64,000 nucleotides of DNA from Burkholderia sp. MS389 (lineage in GTDB: Bacteria; Pseudomonadota; Gammaproteobacteria; Burkholderiales; Burkholderiaceae): positions 3,499,381-3,563,380 of the forward strand of contig NZ_CP045994.1 of NCBI RefSeq assembly GCF_016899425.1. Reading direction: 5' to 3'. Position 1 is the first letter of the stretch, and each line of letters opens with the position of its first letter. The position numbers and the translations under genes are program-made. Under the pieces are notes generated by a model. The model ran no database searches. It worked only from the letters and a program-made list of their open reading frames with translations, and was not told the DNA's origin. Of this stretch, positions 30,015 through 40,332 are shown piece after piece.

Positions 30015-30619
30015 ACCAGCAAGCGCTGAATTCCCTGTCCGCGCGCGCGGACTTCCGCACGATCGCGCGCTGGGTCGAACCGCGCTCGACGGTGCTCGAC
30101 CTCGGTTGCGGCGACGGCTCGCTGCTCGCGCTGCTGATGGAAGAACTGGACGTGACCGGCTACGGGATCGAGCTGAACGACGCGGGCGTGCTCGCCAGCG
30201 CGAAGAACGGCATCAACGTGATCCAGCAGAACCTCGAAGACGGCCTGCGCCTGTTCGAGGACCACAGCTTCGACATCGCGATCCTGTCGCAGACGTTGCA
30301 GACGATTCACCAGACGGCTGCGATCCTGCGCGAAACCGCGCGGGTCGGCCGCGAGTGCATCGTGTCGTTCCCGAACTTCGGCTACTGGCCGCACCGGCTG
30401 TCGGTGCTGAACGGCCGGATGCCGGTGTCGAAGTCGCTGCCTTACCAGTGGCACAACACGCCCAACGTGCGGGTGCTGACGATCGAGGATTTCGAGGCGC
30501 TCGCGCCCGAAGTCGGTGTGACGATCCTCGACCGCGTGGTGCTGCACGAAGGCCAACCGATTCGATGGGGAGCGAACTGGCGTGGTAGTCTTGCTGTCTA
30601 CCGCGTCAAGCGCAGCTGA
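30011..30619 (+). CDS. metW: methionine biosynthesis protein MetW
   Basis: A 202-residue protein with a class I methyltransferase fold ([15 protein letters not shown] for SAM, IELN at the end of strand 2, and [11 protein letters not shown], diagnostic of MetW). Its role is to support MetX activity; in other proteobacteria the two act together. The ATG overlaps the metX stop as ATGA, so translation is coupled and both are under the same SAM-II control. Confidence 0.95.
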   Translation: MNQQALNSLSARADFRTIARWVEPRSTVLDLGCGDGSLLALLMEELDVTGYGIELNDAGVLASAKNGINVIQQNLEDGLRLFEDHSFDIAILSQTLQTIHQTAAILRETARVGRECIVSFPNFGYWPHRLSVLNGRMPVSKSLPYQWHNTPNVRVLTIEDFEALAPEVGVTILDRVVLHEGQPIRWGANWRGSLAVYRVKRS

Positions 30620-30738
30620 GCCGGGGAGCCGTTGACGGACGCCGACGGCCCGCACGCACGTGCGGCCGCGCCGCTGCGCGACCCGCGCCGCCGCCTGTGC
30701 TGCCGCCGCCATCAGTCAACGCTACCCAGTTCCAGTCC

Positions 30739-32160
30739 ATGTCGAAAACGCCACACGAGGCGCCCGCACTCACCGCTCACGAGGATCACCCCGGCTGGCG
30801 CGCCTATCTGAACACGCACATGCTGATCTGCGTGTTCCTGGGCTTCACGTCGGGTCTGCCCCTCTTCACGCTCGTCTACCTCGTGCAGGCATGGCTGCGC
30901 TCCGAGGGCGTGAACCTGAAGGAAATCGGCCTGTTCGCGCTGATCCAGTTCCCGTATACGTGGAAGTTCCTGTGGGCGCCGCTGATGGACCGCTACGTCC
31001 CGCGACTACCCGGCTGGCGGCCGGGCCGCCGGCGCGGCTGGCTGCTGCTCACGCAGGTACTGGTCGCGGGTGCGATCGCCGCGCTCGGCTTCGTGTCGCC
31101 GCGCGACTCGATCTGGACGGTCGCCGCGCTCACGACGCTCGTCGCGTTCTTCGGCGCGAGCGCCGACATCGTGATCGATGCGTACCGCCGCGAACTGCTG
31201 CGCGACACCGAGCAGGGGCTCGGCAACGCGGTACACGTCAACGCGTACAAGCTCGCCGCGCTGATCCCCGGTTCGCTGGCGCTGATCCTGTCCGACCACC
31301 TGCCGTGGGACGCCGTGTTCGCGATCACCGGCGCGTTCATGCTGCCGGGCATCCTGATGACGCTCGTCGTGCGCGAGCCCGAAGTGGTCGGCGCACCACC
31401 GCGCAACCTGCGCGACGCGATCGTGCTGCCGTTCCGCGAATTCATCCAGCGCGACGGCTGGGCCGGCGCGCTGCTCGTCATCGCATTCATCTTCCTGTTC
31501 AAGATCGGCGACACGATGGCCACCACGCTGTCGACGTCGTTCTTCCTCGACATCGGCTTCTCGCGCACCGAGATCGGCATCGTCGCGAAAACCACCGCGC
31601 TCGTCGCGAGCGTCGCGGGCGGCATCATCGGCGGCATCTGGCTCGTGAAGATCGGCATCGGCCGCGGGCTGTGGATCTTCGGCGCGCTGCAGATGGTGTC
31701 GACGCTCGGCTTCGCGTGGCTCGCGCAGCTCGGCCCGGGCTCGCCGGTGCTCGCGGTGCTGTACGACTTCACGGTCGCGGCCAGCCACGCGCTCGCGTCG
31801 TTCATGTCGGTGTTCGGTATCGAGATCACGCCAAGGCTGAGCCCGATGACGGTCGCGCTCGCGATCGTCTACGGCTTCGAGACCTTCACGACCGGCCTGA
31901 CGATGGCCGCGTTCGTCGCGTATATCGCGAGCACGACCGACCCGCGCTACACGGCCACGCAGTTCGCGCTGTTCACGAGCCTCGCGTCGGTGCCGCGCAC
32001 GCTCGCGTCGGCCGCGAGCGGCTTCGTCGTCGCGAAGATCGGCTGGTACGACTATTTCATCGTGTGTACCGTGCTCGCCATCCCCGGCATGCTGCTGCTG
32101 TTCAGGATCGCGCCGTGGAACGGCACCGCGCGCAACGGCGAGGCGAGCCGTGCGCGGTAA
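30739..32160 (+). CDS. ampG: AmpG-family muropeptide permease (MFS)
   Basis: A 473-residue, roughly 12-helix inner-membrane transporter. GFTSGLPLFTLVYLVQAWLR, PYTWKFLWAPLMDRY and the later FFGASADIVIDAYRREL block match AmpG, which imports anhydro-muropeptides for peptidoglycan recycling and, indirectly, AmpC induction. The start at 30739 (MSKTPHEAP) is preferred over a CTG/ATG-like extension because the polar N-tail is then a normal length. Its end overlaps the next gene by 11 bases. The family call is firm, but the substrate is inferred from it. Confidence 0.85.
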   Translation: MSKTPHEAPALTAHEDHPGWRAYLNTHMLICVFLGFTSGLPLFTLVYLVQAWLRSEGVNLKEIGLFALIQFPYTWKFLWAPLMDRYVPRLPGWRPGRRRGWLLLTQVLVAGAIAALGFVSPRDSIWTVAALTTLVAFFGASADIVIDAYRRELLRDTEQGLGNAVHVNAYKLAALIPGSLALILSDHLPWDAVFAITGAFMLPGILMTLVVREPEVVGAPPRNLRDAIVLPFREFIQRDGWAGALLVIAFIFLFKIGDTMATTLSTSFFLDIGFSRTEIGIVAKTTALVASVAGGIIGGIWLVKIGIGRGLWIFGALQMVSTLGFAWLAQLGPGSPVLAVLYDFTVAASHALASFMSVFGIEITPRLSPMTVALAIVYGFETFTTGLTMAAFVAYIASTTDPRYTATQFALFTSLASVPRTLASAASGFVVAKIGWYDYFIVCTVLAIPGMLLLFRIAPWNGTARNGEASRAR

Positions 32161-33199
32161 CCGCCCGCGTCGGCTCGCACACGCGGCGGCGGCGTTGAGC
32201 GTCGGCGCCGCGGCGCTGGCCGCGACGCTCGCGCACGCGACCGACACCGGCGCGGCCGCGGCAAGCTCCGCGCCGGCCGCCGCGCAAGCCGCGCCGCCCG
32301 CCGCTGCAACCTCTGCCGCGCCCGTCCCGCCGTCCGCCGAAGGCGCGCAGCCGACCGGCGCCGCGGTGCCGGCAAAGGCCTATACGCCGACGCCGACGCA
32401 AGTCCGCTACGGCAACGCGATCGCGTTCCGCACGCTGATCCCGTCGCCGCTGCTCGAACAGCTCACCGCGAACGAATACGCGCAGATCGTGCAGACGGCC
32501 GCCGACAGCAACCGGCTGCTGCCCGCGAACCAGCCGCGCGTGAAGCGCCTGCGCGCGATCGTCGCGAAGCTCGCGCCGTATTCGGTGAAGTGGAACGACC
32601 GCGTGAAAAGCTGGGCGTGGGACGTGAACGTGATCCGCTCGCGCGACATCCGCCTCACCTGCCTGCCGGGCGGCAAGGTGCTCGTGTACGGCGGCATGCT
32701 CGACCGCGTGCGCCTGAACGACGACGAGTTCGGCGTGCTGCTCGCGCACGGCATCGCGCACGCGCTGCGCGAACACGCGCGCAGCAACTTCAGCGTGGCC
32801 TCGCAGACGTCGCTGCGCGCGGCCGCGCTGCCGCCGCTGTTCGGCGTCGGCGATCCGCTGCCGCAGGCGCTGAACCTCGGCGAGCGCCTGCAGTCGCTCC
32901 ACTACGATCCGACCGACGAGACCGAGGCCGACGTGATCGGCGGCGACATCGCCGCACGCGCGGGCTTCGATCCGCGCGCGGCGATCACGCTGTGGGACAA
33001 ACTCGCGGTCGCGACGCGCGCGAACAAGACGTCGGGCTTCATCTACACGCACCCGTACAGCACCGCGCGCCGCCAGGATCTGCTGAACCGGCTGCCGGAC
33101 CTGATGCCGCTGTACGCGAAGGCGACGGGCAAACGCGTCGAATCGCTGCCCGACTACGCGGGCATCAGCGCGCAGCGACGCAAGATCGTGCGGCGCTGA
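32150..33199 (+). CDS. M48-family metalloprotease-like protein lacking the catalytic Glu
   Basis: A 349-residue exported protein. The signal region is about residues 8-30, and an Ala/Pro-rich linker runs from about 31 to 75. The M48 core has LLAHGIAHALREH, in which H200 and H204 occupy the zinc-ligand positions of HExxH but residue 201 is Gly (codon GGC at 32750-32752) instead of the catalytic Glu. The third ligand fits E257 in DETEAD. The start is the GTG at 32150, overlapping ampG by 11 bases. It may be a pseudoenzyme (a chaperone or scaffold of BepA/LoiP type), although a base error cannot be excluded. Confidence 0.85.
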   Translation: MRGNRPRRLAHAAAALSVGAAALAATLAHATDTGAAAASSAPAAAQAAPPAAATSAAPVPPSAEGAQPTGAAVPAKAYTPTPTQVRYGNAIAFRTLIPSPLLEQLTANEYAQIVQTAADSNRLLPANQPRVKRLRAIVAKLAPYSVKWNDRVKSWAWDVNVIRSRDIRLTCLPGGKVLVYGGMLDRVRLNDDEFGVLLAHGIAHALREHARSNFSVASQTSLRAAALPPLFGVGDPLPQALNLGERLQSLHYDPTDETEADVIGGDIAARAGFDPRAAITLWDKLAVATRANKTSGFIYTHPYSTARRQDLLNRLPDLMPLYAKATGKRVESLPDYAGISAQRRKIVRR

Positions 33200-33220
33200 G
33201 CCGCCGCGCGGCGCCGGACG

Positions 33221-34165
33221 CTACGCGTCCACGTCGGCCATGGCCGGCCGCACCCCGCTGTCGCGCATCCAGCGCACTTCGTCGCCGGGGCTGCGGCCGA
33301 ACAGCCGCTTGAACTCGCGGCTGAACTGCGACGCGCTCGCATAGCCGACCCGCGCGGCCGCCGCGCCGGCGCCGACCCCGTCCTGCACCATCATCAGCCG
33401 CGCCTGGTGCAGCCGCGCGGCCTTCACGTACTGCATCGGCGACGTCGCAGTCACGTGCTTGAACTGCGCATGGAACACCGCGAGGCTCATCCCGGCCTCG
33501 CGGGCGAGCGTCTCGACGTCGAGATCGGTCCTCAGGTCGGCATGGATGCGCCGCAGCGCCTTCGCGATGCGGCCGAAATGATGCTGCTGCACGAGCGCCG
33601 CGCGCATCGCGTCGCCCTGCTCGCCGGTCAGCACGCGATACGCGATCTCGCGCATGATCGCCGGCCCCAGCACCCGTGTGTCGTGCGGCGACGCGAGCGC
33701 TTCGAGCAGCCGCACGACCGCATCGGCCAGCGGCGCATCGAGCGGCGTCGAATAGACGCCGAGCGGCTCGCTGACCGCCGCGCCGAGCGTCTCGTCGAGC
33801 AGGATCGCGAGCTCGGCGATCACCGCGAGATCGACGCGGATCGAGATCGCGAGAAACGGCTCGTCCATGCTCGCGAACGTCTCGCATTCGAACGGCAGCG
33901 GCACCGACAGCACCAGATACTGCTGCGCGTCGTAGACGAACGAACGGTCGCCGAGATAGCCGAGCTTGCGGCCCTGGCACACGACGATGATGCTCGGCTC
34001 GTACAGCACGGGCATGCGCGGTACGGAATGGGTGACGCGAATGAAGCGCACGCCGTCGAGCGCCGCGAGCGTGTCGCCCTCGTTCGGCGCGAGGCGCGTG
34101 TGCAGCTCGATCATGCGGCGCTGCAGGCGCTCGCCCGCGTCGGCCAAAAGGGGTTGGAAGCTCAT
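33221..34165 (-). CDS. AraC-family regulator with AraC_N cupin domain
   Basis: A 314-residue regulator. Residues about 30-180 form the N-terminal sensing domain (PSIIVVCQGRKLGYLGDRSF), and residues about 205-305 hold two helix-turn-helix units (DVETLAREAGMSLAVFHAQFK and ARVGYASASQFSREFKRLFG). The ATG at 34165 (MSFQPLLADAGERL) is preferred; an upstream in-frame ATG would extend 79 residues through the divergent promoter. It is divergent from the alcohol dehydrogenase gene, which it probably controls, as in many Burkholderia AraC/alcohol dehydrogenase pairs. Confidence 0.9.
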   Translation of the reverse strand: MSFQPLLADAGERLQRRMIELHTRLAPNEGDTLAALDGVRFIRVTHSVPRMPVLYEPSIIVVCQGRKLGYLGDRSFVYDAQQYLVLSVPLPFECETFASMDEPFLAISIRVDLAVIAELAILLDETLGAAVSEPLGVYSTPLDAPLADAVVRLLEALASPHDTRVLGPAIMREIAYRVLTGEQGDAMRAALVQQHHFGRIAKALRRIHADLRTDLDVETLAREAGMSLAVFHAQFKHVTATSPMQYVKAARLHQARLMMVQDGVGAGAAAARVGYASASQFSREFKRLFGRSPGDEVRWMRDSGVRPAMADVDA

Positions 34166-34392
34166 CGGTGCGGCCCTGTCCGGCAAGAGAATCTGGCTCG
34201 CAATGTAGCACCGTGAACGCGTTTTGACGGCCGTTCGTGGGCAATTCGAGAGGAATAGGCAAATCTTCCAGACCTTCGTGTATTTCGCCGCGGCGGTGCG
34301 CTCCTTACGATAGGCACCTGTCTCGCCGCATCGCCACATGATGCGACGGCAGTCTGTTTCACCGGACGTTTTCCGGACAAGGAGCCCATTGC

Positions 34393-35445
34393 ATGAGCAC
34401 AACCTATGCCTACGCGGCGACCGATGCGCAGTCGCCGCTCGCCCCGTTCGAATTCCAGCGTCGCGCGCTGCGCGACCTCGACGTCCAGATCGACGTCCTC
34501 TACTGCGGCGTCTGCCACTCGGACCTTCACCAGGCGCGCAACGAATGGCGCAACACGATCTACCCGGTCGTGCCGGGCCATGAAATCGTCGGCCGCGTGA
34601 CCGCGACCGGCCCGCAGGTGTCGCGCTTCAAGGTCGGCGAGCTGGTCGGCGTCGGCTGCCTCGTCGATTCGTGCCGCACCTGCGCAAGCTGCGAAGAAGG
34701 CCTCGAGCAGTATTGCGAAAACGGCTTCGTCGGCACCTACAACGGCCAGGATCGCGTGACGGGCGACATCACTTACGGCGGCTACTCGACGCAGCTCGTC
34801 GTCGACGAAGCATTCGTGCTGCGCGTGCCGGACACGCTCGATCCGGCCGGCGCCGCGCCGCTCCTGTGCGCGGGGATCACGACCTACTCGCCGCTGCGGC
34901 AGTGGAACGTCGGCCCCGGCAAGAAGGTCGGCATCGTCGGCCTTGGCGGCCTCGGCCACATGGGCGTGAAGCTGGCGCGCGCGATGGGCGCGCACGTCGT
35001 GCTGTTCACGACGTCGCCGTCGAAGATCGAGGACGGCAAGCGGCTCGGCGCGCATGAAGTGGTGATCTCGAAGGACGAAGCGCAGATGAACGCGCACCTG
35101 AACAGCTTCGACTTCATCCTGAACACGGTCGCCGCGCAGCACGACCTGAACCCGTTCCTGCACCTGCTGAAGCGCGACGGCACGATGACGCTCGTCGGCG
35201 CGCCGGAGCACGATCATCCGTCGCCGCAGGTGTTCAACCTGATCTTCAAGCGCCGCCGCCTCGCCGGCTCGCTGATCGGCGGGATCGCGGAAACGCAGGA
35301 AATGCTCGACTTCTGCGCGGAGCACGGGATCACGTCGGACATCGAGACGATTCCGATGCAGCAAATCAACGCCGCTTACGAACGGATGCTGAAGAGCGAC
35401 GTGAAGTACCGGTTCGTCGTGGATATGGCGTCGCTCAAGCAGTAA
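34393..35445 (+). CDS. zinc-dependent NAD(P) alcohol dehydrogenase, YahK/AdhA-like
   Basis: A 350-residue medium-chain dehydrogenase. The catalytic zinc ligands are Cys in YCGVCHSD and His in PGHEIVG, and the structural zinc is held by CRTCASC and a later Cys in QYC. The Rossmann loop is VGLGGLGHMG. Together these fit the YahK-type NADP-dependent aldehyde reductases. The start at 34393 has AAGGAG about 13 bases upstream. The AraC-family regulator is divergent, and a 15-bp terminator follows. The substrate is not deducible. Confidence 0.92.
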   Translation: MSTTYAYAATDAQSPLAPFEFQRRALRDLDVQIDVLYCGVCHSDLHQARNEWRNTIYPVVPGHEIVGRVTATGPQVSRFKVGELVGVGCLVDSCRTCASCEEGLEQYCENGFVGTYNGQDRVTGDITYGGYSTQLVVDEAFVLRVPDTLDPAGAAPLLCAGITTYSPLRQWNVGPGKKVGIVGLGGLGHMGVKLARAMGAHVVLFTTSPSKIEDGKRLGAHEVVISKDEAQMNAHLNSFDFILNTVAAQHDLNPFLHLLKRDGTMTLVGAPEHDHPSPQVFNLIFKRRRLAGSLIGGIAETQEMLDFCAEHGITSDIETIPMQQINAAYERMLKSDVKYRFVVDMASLKQ

Positions 35446-35460
35446 GCCGCGCCCCAAACG

Positions 35461-35494
35461 AAACGGGCCGCATGTTCGACATGCGGCCCGTTTT
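35461..35494. terminator. bidirectional terminator between the dehydrogenase gene and xth
   Basis: A perfect 15-bp stem AAACGGGCCGCATGT / ACATGCGGCCCGTTT with a TCG loop and T-runs on both strands, between convergent genes. Confidence 0.9.
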
Positions 35495-35531
35495 GCATGC
35501 GGCGGCTACGCGCACCGCGTAGCGCCGGCCG

Positions 35532-36305
35532 TCACTTCGTGTAGTCGTAGTCGATCGTCAGCGGCGCGTGGTCGCTGAACTTGATGTCCTTGAAGATCGA
35601 CGTGCTTTTCGCGGTGCCGGCCACGCCCGGCGTCGCGATCTGGTAATCGATCCGCCACCCGACGTTCTTCGCGTACGCCTGGCCGCGGTTGCTCCACCAC
35701 GTGTACTGCTCGGGGCGTTGATCGAGCGTGCGGAACACGTCGACGTAGCCGACGTCGTCGAACAGCCTCGTGAGCCACTCGCGCTCTTCCGGCAGGCAGC
35801 CGGAGTTCTTCTGGTTGCTCTTCCAGTTCTTGATGTCGATTTCCTTGTGGACGATGTTCACGTCGCCGCACAGAATCACCTCGCGCTTCTTCTTCAGCGC
35901 GGCGAGGTGCGGCATGAATTCGGCCATGAAGCGGTACTTGGCCTGCTGGCGTTCTTCGCCGCTCGAGCCGGACGGCACGTACACCGACACGACCGACAGC
36001 TTGCCGTAGCGCGCCTCGACGTAGCGCCCTTCGGCATCGAATTCGCTGCTGCCGAAGCCGATGATCACGTCGTCGGGCTCGCGGCGGCTGTACACGCCCG
36101 CACCGCTGTAGCCCTTCTTCTCCGCGTGGTGGAAATAGCTCTTGAAGCCGTGCGGCTCGACGAATTCGGCCGGCAGGTCGTCGGCCGACACCTTGATTTC
36201 CTGCACGCACACGCAATCGGCGTTCTGTTCGCCGAGCCAGTCGAAGAAGCCCTTCTTCGCGGCGGAGCGGATGCCGTTCAGGTTGGCGGTGATCACTCGC
36301 ATCAT
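35532..36305 (-). CDS. xth: exodeoxyribonuclease III
   Basis: A 257-residue AP endonuclease/3'-5' exonuclease of the base-excision repair pathway. The family residues are readable: N8 in ANLNGIRS, E36 in CVQEIKVS, D in CGDVNIVHKEID, and the C-terminal SDHAPL His/Asp pair. The N-terminus has two Met codons in tandem (36305 and 36302) and either could be used. It lies 34 bases downstream of ppk2 on the same strand. Confidence 0.95.
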   Translation of the reverse strand: MMRVITANLNGIRSAAKKGFFDWLGEQNADCVCVQEIKVSADDLPAEFVEPHGFKSYFHHAEKKGYSGAGVYSRREPDDVIIGFGSSEFDAEGRYVEARYGKLSVVSVYVPSGSSGEERQQAKYRFMAEFMPHLAALKKKREVILCGDVNIVHKEIDIKNWKSNQKNSGCLPEEREWLTRLFDDVGYVDVFRTLDQRPEQYTWWSNRGQAYAKNVGWRIDYQIATPGVAGTAKSTSIFKDIKFSDHAPLTIDYDYTK

Positions 36306-36339
36306 GTCGGGTTCCGTTCAGTTCGATGTTTTTACAGGG

Positions 36340-37179
36340 TTAGCGGATCTTCACGCCTTCGAGCTCGGGCTTCGGCGGCGGGAATTCCAGCTTCATGTCG
36401 GTCATCGTGCGCAGCAGCAGCTCGGCGATCATCACGTTGCGGTGCGTCTTCGAATTCGCCGGGATCACGTACCACGGCGCATGCTCGGCCGACGTCGCGG
36501 CGAGCGCGTCGCGGTACGCGGACTGGTACGCGTCCCAGTGCTTGCGCGCGTCGAGATCCGAGATGTCGAATTTCCAGTGCTTGGTCGGATCGTCGATACG
36601 CGCCTGCAGCCGCGCGCGCTGCTCGTCCTTCGAAATGTGCAGGAAGCACTTGACGATGGTCGTGCCGTTCTCGAACAGCATCGTCTCGAAATCGCGGATC
36701 TGCCGGTAGCGGCGCTCGCATTCCTTGTCGTCGATCGCACCGAGCACGCGCGGCACCAGCACGTCCTCGTAGTGGCTGCGGTTGAAGATCGCGAGTTCGC
36801 CCGCCGCCGGCACCTGCGCATGCACGCGCCACAGGAAGTCGTGCGCGGCCTCGATCGGCGTCGGCGCCTTGAACGGCACGATGCGCAGGCCGAGCGGATC
36901 GACCTCGCGGAACACCGCGCGCACGGTGCCGTCCTTGCCGCTCGTGTCCATCCCCTGCAGCACGAGCAGCACGCGCTTCTTCTGCTGCGTGTGCAGGCGC
37001 TCCTGCTGGACGTCGAGCTCGGTCGACACGACCGACAGCCGTTCGCGGTCGGCCTCCTTCGAACCGGACGAAAACGGCTTCGCGGCCGAGTCGAACGCGT
37101 CGAGCTTGAATGCGGCGGCTTCCTTGTCGCGCGTGCTGTAGGGCACGCGGAAATCGTCGAGCGACGGTTGTTTCGCCAT
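36340..37179 (-). CDS. ppk2: polyphosphate kinase 2 family protein
   Basis: A 279-residue kinase. Walker A is LQGMDTSGKDGT, the Walker B / lid region follows as IFNRSHYEDVL, and a further signature is FDISDLDARKHW. PPK2 enzymes phosphorylate nucleotides (ADP or AMP, or GDP) with polyphosphate; the class cannot be settled by eye, but class I is likely from the length. The ATG at 37179 is preceded by GGAGGA, which rules against the longer extension. It shares a strand with xth. Confidence 0.92.
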   Translation of the reverse strand: MAKQPSLDDFRVPYSTRDKEAAAFKLDAFDSAAKPFSSGSKEADRERLSVVSTELDVQQERLHTQQKKRVLLVLQGMDTSGKDGTVRAVFREVDPLGLRIVPFKAPTPIEAAHDFLWRVHAQVPAAGELAIFNRSHYEDVLVPRVLGAIDDKECERRYRQIRDFETMLFENGTTIVKCFLHISKDEQRARLQARIDDPTKHWKFDISDLDARKHWDAYQSAYRDALAATSAEHAPWYVIPANSKTHRNVMIAELLLRTMTDMKLEFPPPKPELEGVKIR

Positions 37180-37231
37180 TCGTTCCTCCGTTGAACGGTG
37201 CGATGCATACGATAACGCATCCACCAAACGC

Positions 37232-37268
37232 GACGGGCCGCCCCGAACTGGTTCGGAGCGGCCCGTCG
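37232..37268 (-). terminator. hairpin after gatCAB
   Basis: An extended stem (GACGGGCCGC/GCGGCCCGTC, continued by CCGAAC/GTTCGG around a 2-base loop) in the 118-base gap between the gatB stop and ppk2. The T-run is weak, so it may attenuate more than terminate. Confidence 0.5.
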
Positions 37269-37297
37269 TCAAGCGCGGTTCAGGCGCGCGCGCATGC

Positions 37298-38770
37298 TCA
37301 GCCGAGCTTCTTCTTCAGCAGTTCGTTGACCTGCTGCGGATTGGCCTTGCCCTTGGTCGCCTTCATCGCCTGGCCGATCAGCGCGTTGAACGCCTTTTCC
37401 TTGCCCGCGCGGAATTCCTCGACCGATTTCGCGTTCGCCGCGAGCACTTCGTCGATGATCGCTTCCAGCGCGCCGGTGTCGGAGATCTGCTTCAGGCCCT
37501 TCGCGTCGATGATGCGGTCGGCCGCACCTTCGTCGGTCGCCTTCTCGTCCCAGATCGTCGCGAAGATTTCCTTCGCGATCTTGTTCGAGATCGTGCCGTC
37601 GGCGATGCGCTGCAGCAACAGCGCGAGTTGCGCGGCCGACACCGGAATCGCGTCGATCTCGATGCCGTCGCGGTTCAGTTGCGACGACACGTCGCCCATC
37701 AGCCAGTTCGCGACGATCTTCGCATTCGCCGCGCCGGCCTTCGCGACCACCGATTCGAAGTACGCGGCCATCGCCTTGCTCGACGTCAGCACGCCCGCGT
37801 CGTACGCGGACACGCCGTACTCGTCGACGAAGCGCTGCTGCATCGCGGCCGGCAGTTCGGGCATGCCCGACTGCACACGCTCGACCCAGTCCTGGCCGAT
37901 CACGAGCGGCATCAGGTCGGGGTCCGGGAAGTAGCGGTAATCGTGCGCGTCTTCCTTGCTGCGCATCGACCGCGTCTCGCGCTTGTCCGGATCGTACAGG
38001 CGCGTTTCCTGCACGACTTCGCCGCCGTCCTCGATCAGCTCGATCTGGCGACGCACTTCGTAGTTGATCGCTTCCTCGAGGAACCGGAACGAGTTCAGGT
38101 TCTTGATTTCCGCGCGCGTGCCGAATTTCTCCTGGCCGACCGGGCGCACCGACACGTTCGCGTCGCAGCGGAACGAGCCTTCCTGCATGTTGCCGTCGCA
38201 GATGCCGAGCCACACGACGAGCGCGTGCAGCGCCTTCGCGTACGCAACGGCCTCTGCCGCGCTGCGCATTTCCGGCTCGGTGACGATCTCGAGCAGCGGC
38301 GTGCCGGCACGGTTCAGATCGATGCCCGTCATCCCGGCGAAGTCTTCATGCAGCGACTTGCCCGCGTCTTCCTCGAGGTGCGCGCGGGTCAGGTTGACGG
38401 TCTTCTCGTACGCGGCCTTGCCGGCCTTTTCGTTGGCCGGCACCTGGATCGTGATCTGGCCGCCCTGCACGACCGGAATCTCGTACTGGCTGATCTGATA
38501 GCCCTTCGGCAGATCGGGGTAGAAATAATTCTTGCGCGCGAAGATGCTGCGCGGCGCGATGGTCGAGCCGATCGCGAGGCCGAAGCGGATCGCCCGCTCG
38601 ACCGCGCCGCGGTTCAGCACCGGCAGCACGCCCGGCAGCGCCAGGTCGACCGGGCACGCCTGCGTGTTCGGCTCCGCGCCGAACTGCGTCGAGGCGCCCG
38701 AGAAAATCTTCGAGACGGTCGACAGTTGCGCGTGCGTCTCGAGACCGATAACGACTTCCCATTGAGTCAT
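37298..38770 (-). CDS. gatB: Asp/Glu-tRNA amidotransferase subunit B
   Basis: A 490-residue tRNA-binding kinase-like subunit. The N-terminal [16 protein letters not shown] is diagnostic, followed by SRFxCDAN-type [11 protein letters not shown]. The C-terminal GatB/YqeY domain ends with [14 protein letters not shown], and the [11 protein letters not shown] motif is conserved. It phosphorylates and amidates Glu-tRNA(Gln) or Asp-tRNA(Asn) together with GatA and GatC. The frame stays open upstream through the gatA region, but that is an antisense-like shadow; the ATG at 38770, two bases after the gatA stop, is the start. Confidence 0.97.
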   Translation of the reverse strand: MTQWEVVIGLETHAQLSTVSKIFSGASTQFGAEPNTQACPVDLALPGVLPVLNRGAVERAIRFGLAIGSTIAPRSIFARKNYFYPDLPKGYQISQYEIPVVQGGQITIQVPANEKAGKAAYEKTVNLTRAHLEEDAGKSLHEDFAGMTGIDLNRAGTPLLEIVTEPEMRSAAEAVAYAKALHALVVWLGICDGNMQEGSFRCDANVSVRPVGQEKFGTRAEIKNLNSFRFLEEAINYEVRRQIELIEDGGEVVQETRLYDPDKRETRSMRSKEDAHDYRYFPDPDLMPLVIGQDWVERVQSGMPELPAAMQQRFVDEYGVSAYDAGVLTSSKAMAAYFESVVAKAGAANAKIVANWLMGDVSSQLNRDGIEIDAIPVSAAQLALLLQRIADGTISNKIAKEIFATIWDEKATDEGAADRIIDAKGLKQISDTGALEAIIDEVLAANAKSVEEFRAGKEKAFNALIGQAMKATKGKANPQQVNELLKKKLG

Positions 38771-38772
38771 GC

Positions 38773-40263
38773 TTACACCCCCGCCGGAACTTGCTTGTGC
38801 CAGTCGGTCGCGCGCTGGAACGCATCCGCGACCTGCAGCATCCGGGCTTCGTTGAAATAGTTGCCGATGATCTGCAGGCCGACCGGACGCTTCGCATTCG
38901 CGCCCGCGCCGAAGCCGCACGGCACGCTCATGCCGGGCAGGCCCGCGAGGCTCACCGACAGCGTGTAGATATCGGCGAGATACATCTGCACCGGATCGTC
39001 GCCCTTCGCGCCGAGATCCCATGCGACCGTCGGCGACGCCGGGCCCATGATCACGTCGCAGGACTTGAACGCTTCCTGGAAATCGTTCGCGATGATGCGG
39101 CGGATCTTCTGCGCCTGCAGGTAGTACGCGTCGTAGTAGCCGTGCGACAGCACGTACGTGCCGACCAGAATCCGGCGCTTCACCTCGGGCCCGAAGCCTT
39201 CGGCGCGCGACTTCTTGTACATGTCGAGCAGGTCGCCGTACTGCGCGGCGCGGTGGCCGAAGCGCACGCCATCGAAACGCGACAGGTTCGACGACGCTTC
39301 CGCCGGCGCGATCACGTAGTACACGGGGATCGACAGTTCCGTCTTCGGCAGCGACACCGGCACGAGCGTCGCGCCGAGCGCTTCGTATTGCTTGAGCGCC
39401 GCGTCGATCGTCGCGCGCACGTCGTCGGCGAGGCCGGCGCCGAAATACTCGTTCGGCAAGCCGATGCGCAGGCCCGCGAGCGGCTTGCCCGCGTCGTTGC
39501 CGGCCGCCCACGGCTGGCCGAGGTGGCGCGTGAAGTCTTCGTCGTCGCGCTCGAGGCTCGTCGAGTCGCGCTCGTCGAAGCCCGCCATCGCGTTCAGCAG
39601 CAGCGCGCAATCGGACGCGCTCTGCGCCATCGGGCCACCCTGGTCGAGCGACGACGCGAACGCGATCATCCCGTAGCGCGACACGCGGCCGTAGGTCGGC
39701 TTGATGCCCGTCACGCCCGCGAACGACGCGGGCTGGCGGATCGAGCCGCCGGTGTCGGTGCCGGTCGCGGCCGGCGCGAGGCGCGCGGCGACGGCGGCCG
39801 AGCTGCCGCCCGAGCTGCCGCCCGGCACCGCGTTCGTGTCCCACGGGTTCTTCACCGCGCCGAACGCCGAATTCTCGTTGGACGAGCCCATCGCGAACTC
39901 GTCCATGTTGGTCTTGCCGAGCGTGACCATGCCGGCCGCCTGCAGGCGGGCGACGACGGTCGCGTCGAACGGGCTCTCGTAGTTCGCGAGCATCTTCGAG
40001 CCGGCGGTCGAGCGCCAGCCGCGCGTGACGAACACGTCCTTGTGCGCGATCGGCAGGCCGGTCAGCGCGCCGCCCGCACCGCGGGCGAGTTCCGCGTCGG
40101 CGGCTTTCGCCTGCGCGAGGGTGAGGTCGGCGTCGACGTGGACGAACGCGTTCAGGTCGCGCGCGGCGTCGATCCGTTTCAGGTAGTGCTGCGCGAGCTC
40201 GACGGCCGAGCATTCCTTGGCGGCGAGCGCGGCGCGCAGTTCGGTCAGGCTTTTTGCGTGCAT
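38773..40263 (-). CDS. gatA: Asp/Glu-tRNA amidotransferase subunit A
   Basis: A 496-residue amidase-signature enzyme that releases ammonia from glutamine. The Ser-cisSer-Lys triad aligns as K75 (IAHKDVF), S150 (PGGSSGGSS) and nucleophile S174 ([11 protein letters not shown]), a constant four-residue offset from the S. aureus numbering. The start [13 protein letters not shown] at 40263 is standard. Order gatC-gatA-gatB, with 69 and 2 base gaps, is a single transcript. Confidence 0.97.
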   Translation of the reverse strand: MHAKSLTELRAALAAKECSAVELAQHYLKRIDAARDLNAFVHVDADLTLAQAKAADAELARGAGGALTGLPIAHKDVFVTRGWRSTAGSKMLANYESPFDATVVARLQAAGMVTLGKTNMDEFAMGSSNENSAFGAVKNPWDTNAVPGGSSGGSSAAVAARLAPAATGTDTGGSIRQPASFAGVTGIKPTYGRVSRYGMIAFASSLDQGGPMAQSASDCALLLNAMAGFDERDSTSLERDDEDFTRHLGQPWAAGNDAGKPLAGLRIGLPNEYFGAGLADDVRATIDAALKQYEALGATLVPVSLPKTELSIPVYYVIAPAEASSNLSRFDGVRFGHRAAQYGDLLDMYKKSRAEGFGPEVKRRILVGTYVLSHGYYDAYYLQAQKIRRIIANDFQEAFKSCDVIMGPASPTVAWDLGAKGDDPVQMYLADIYTLSVSLAGLPGMSVPCGFGAGANAKRPVGLQIIGNYFNEARMLQVADAFQRATDWHKQVPAGV

Positions 40264-40332
40264 TGAGTGGTTTTCCTGGGAATTCTGGGTGGCGCGCGGC
40301 GCTGGACGGCCGGCGCGCTTGTCATCGAATGC

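Noticed and set aside
37298..40213. An open frame that joins gatB to the gatA region, suggesting a fused protein
   Set aside because: The upstream part is gatA read in the wrong frame. gatA and gatB each have complete family sequences with a 2-base gap.
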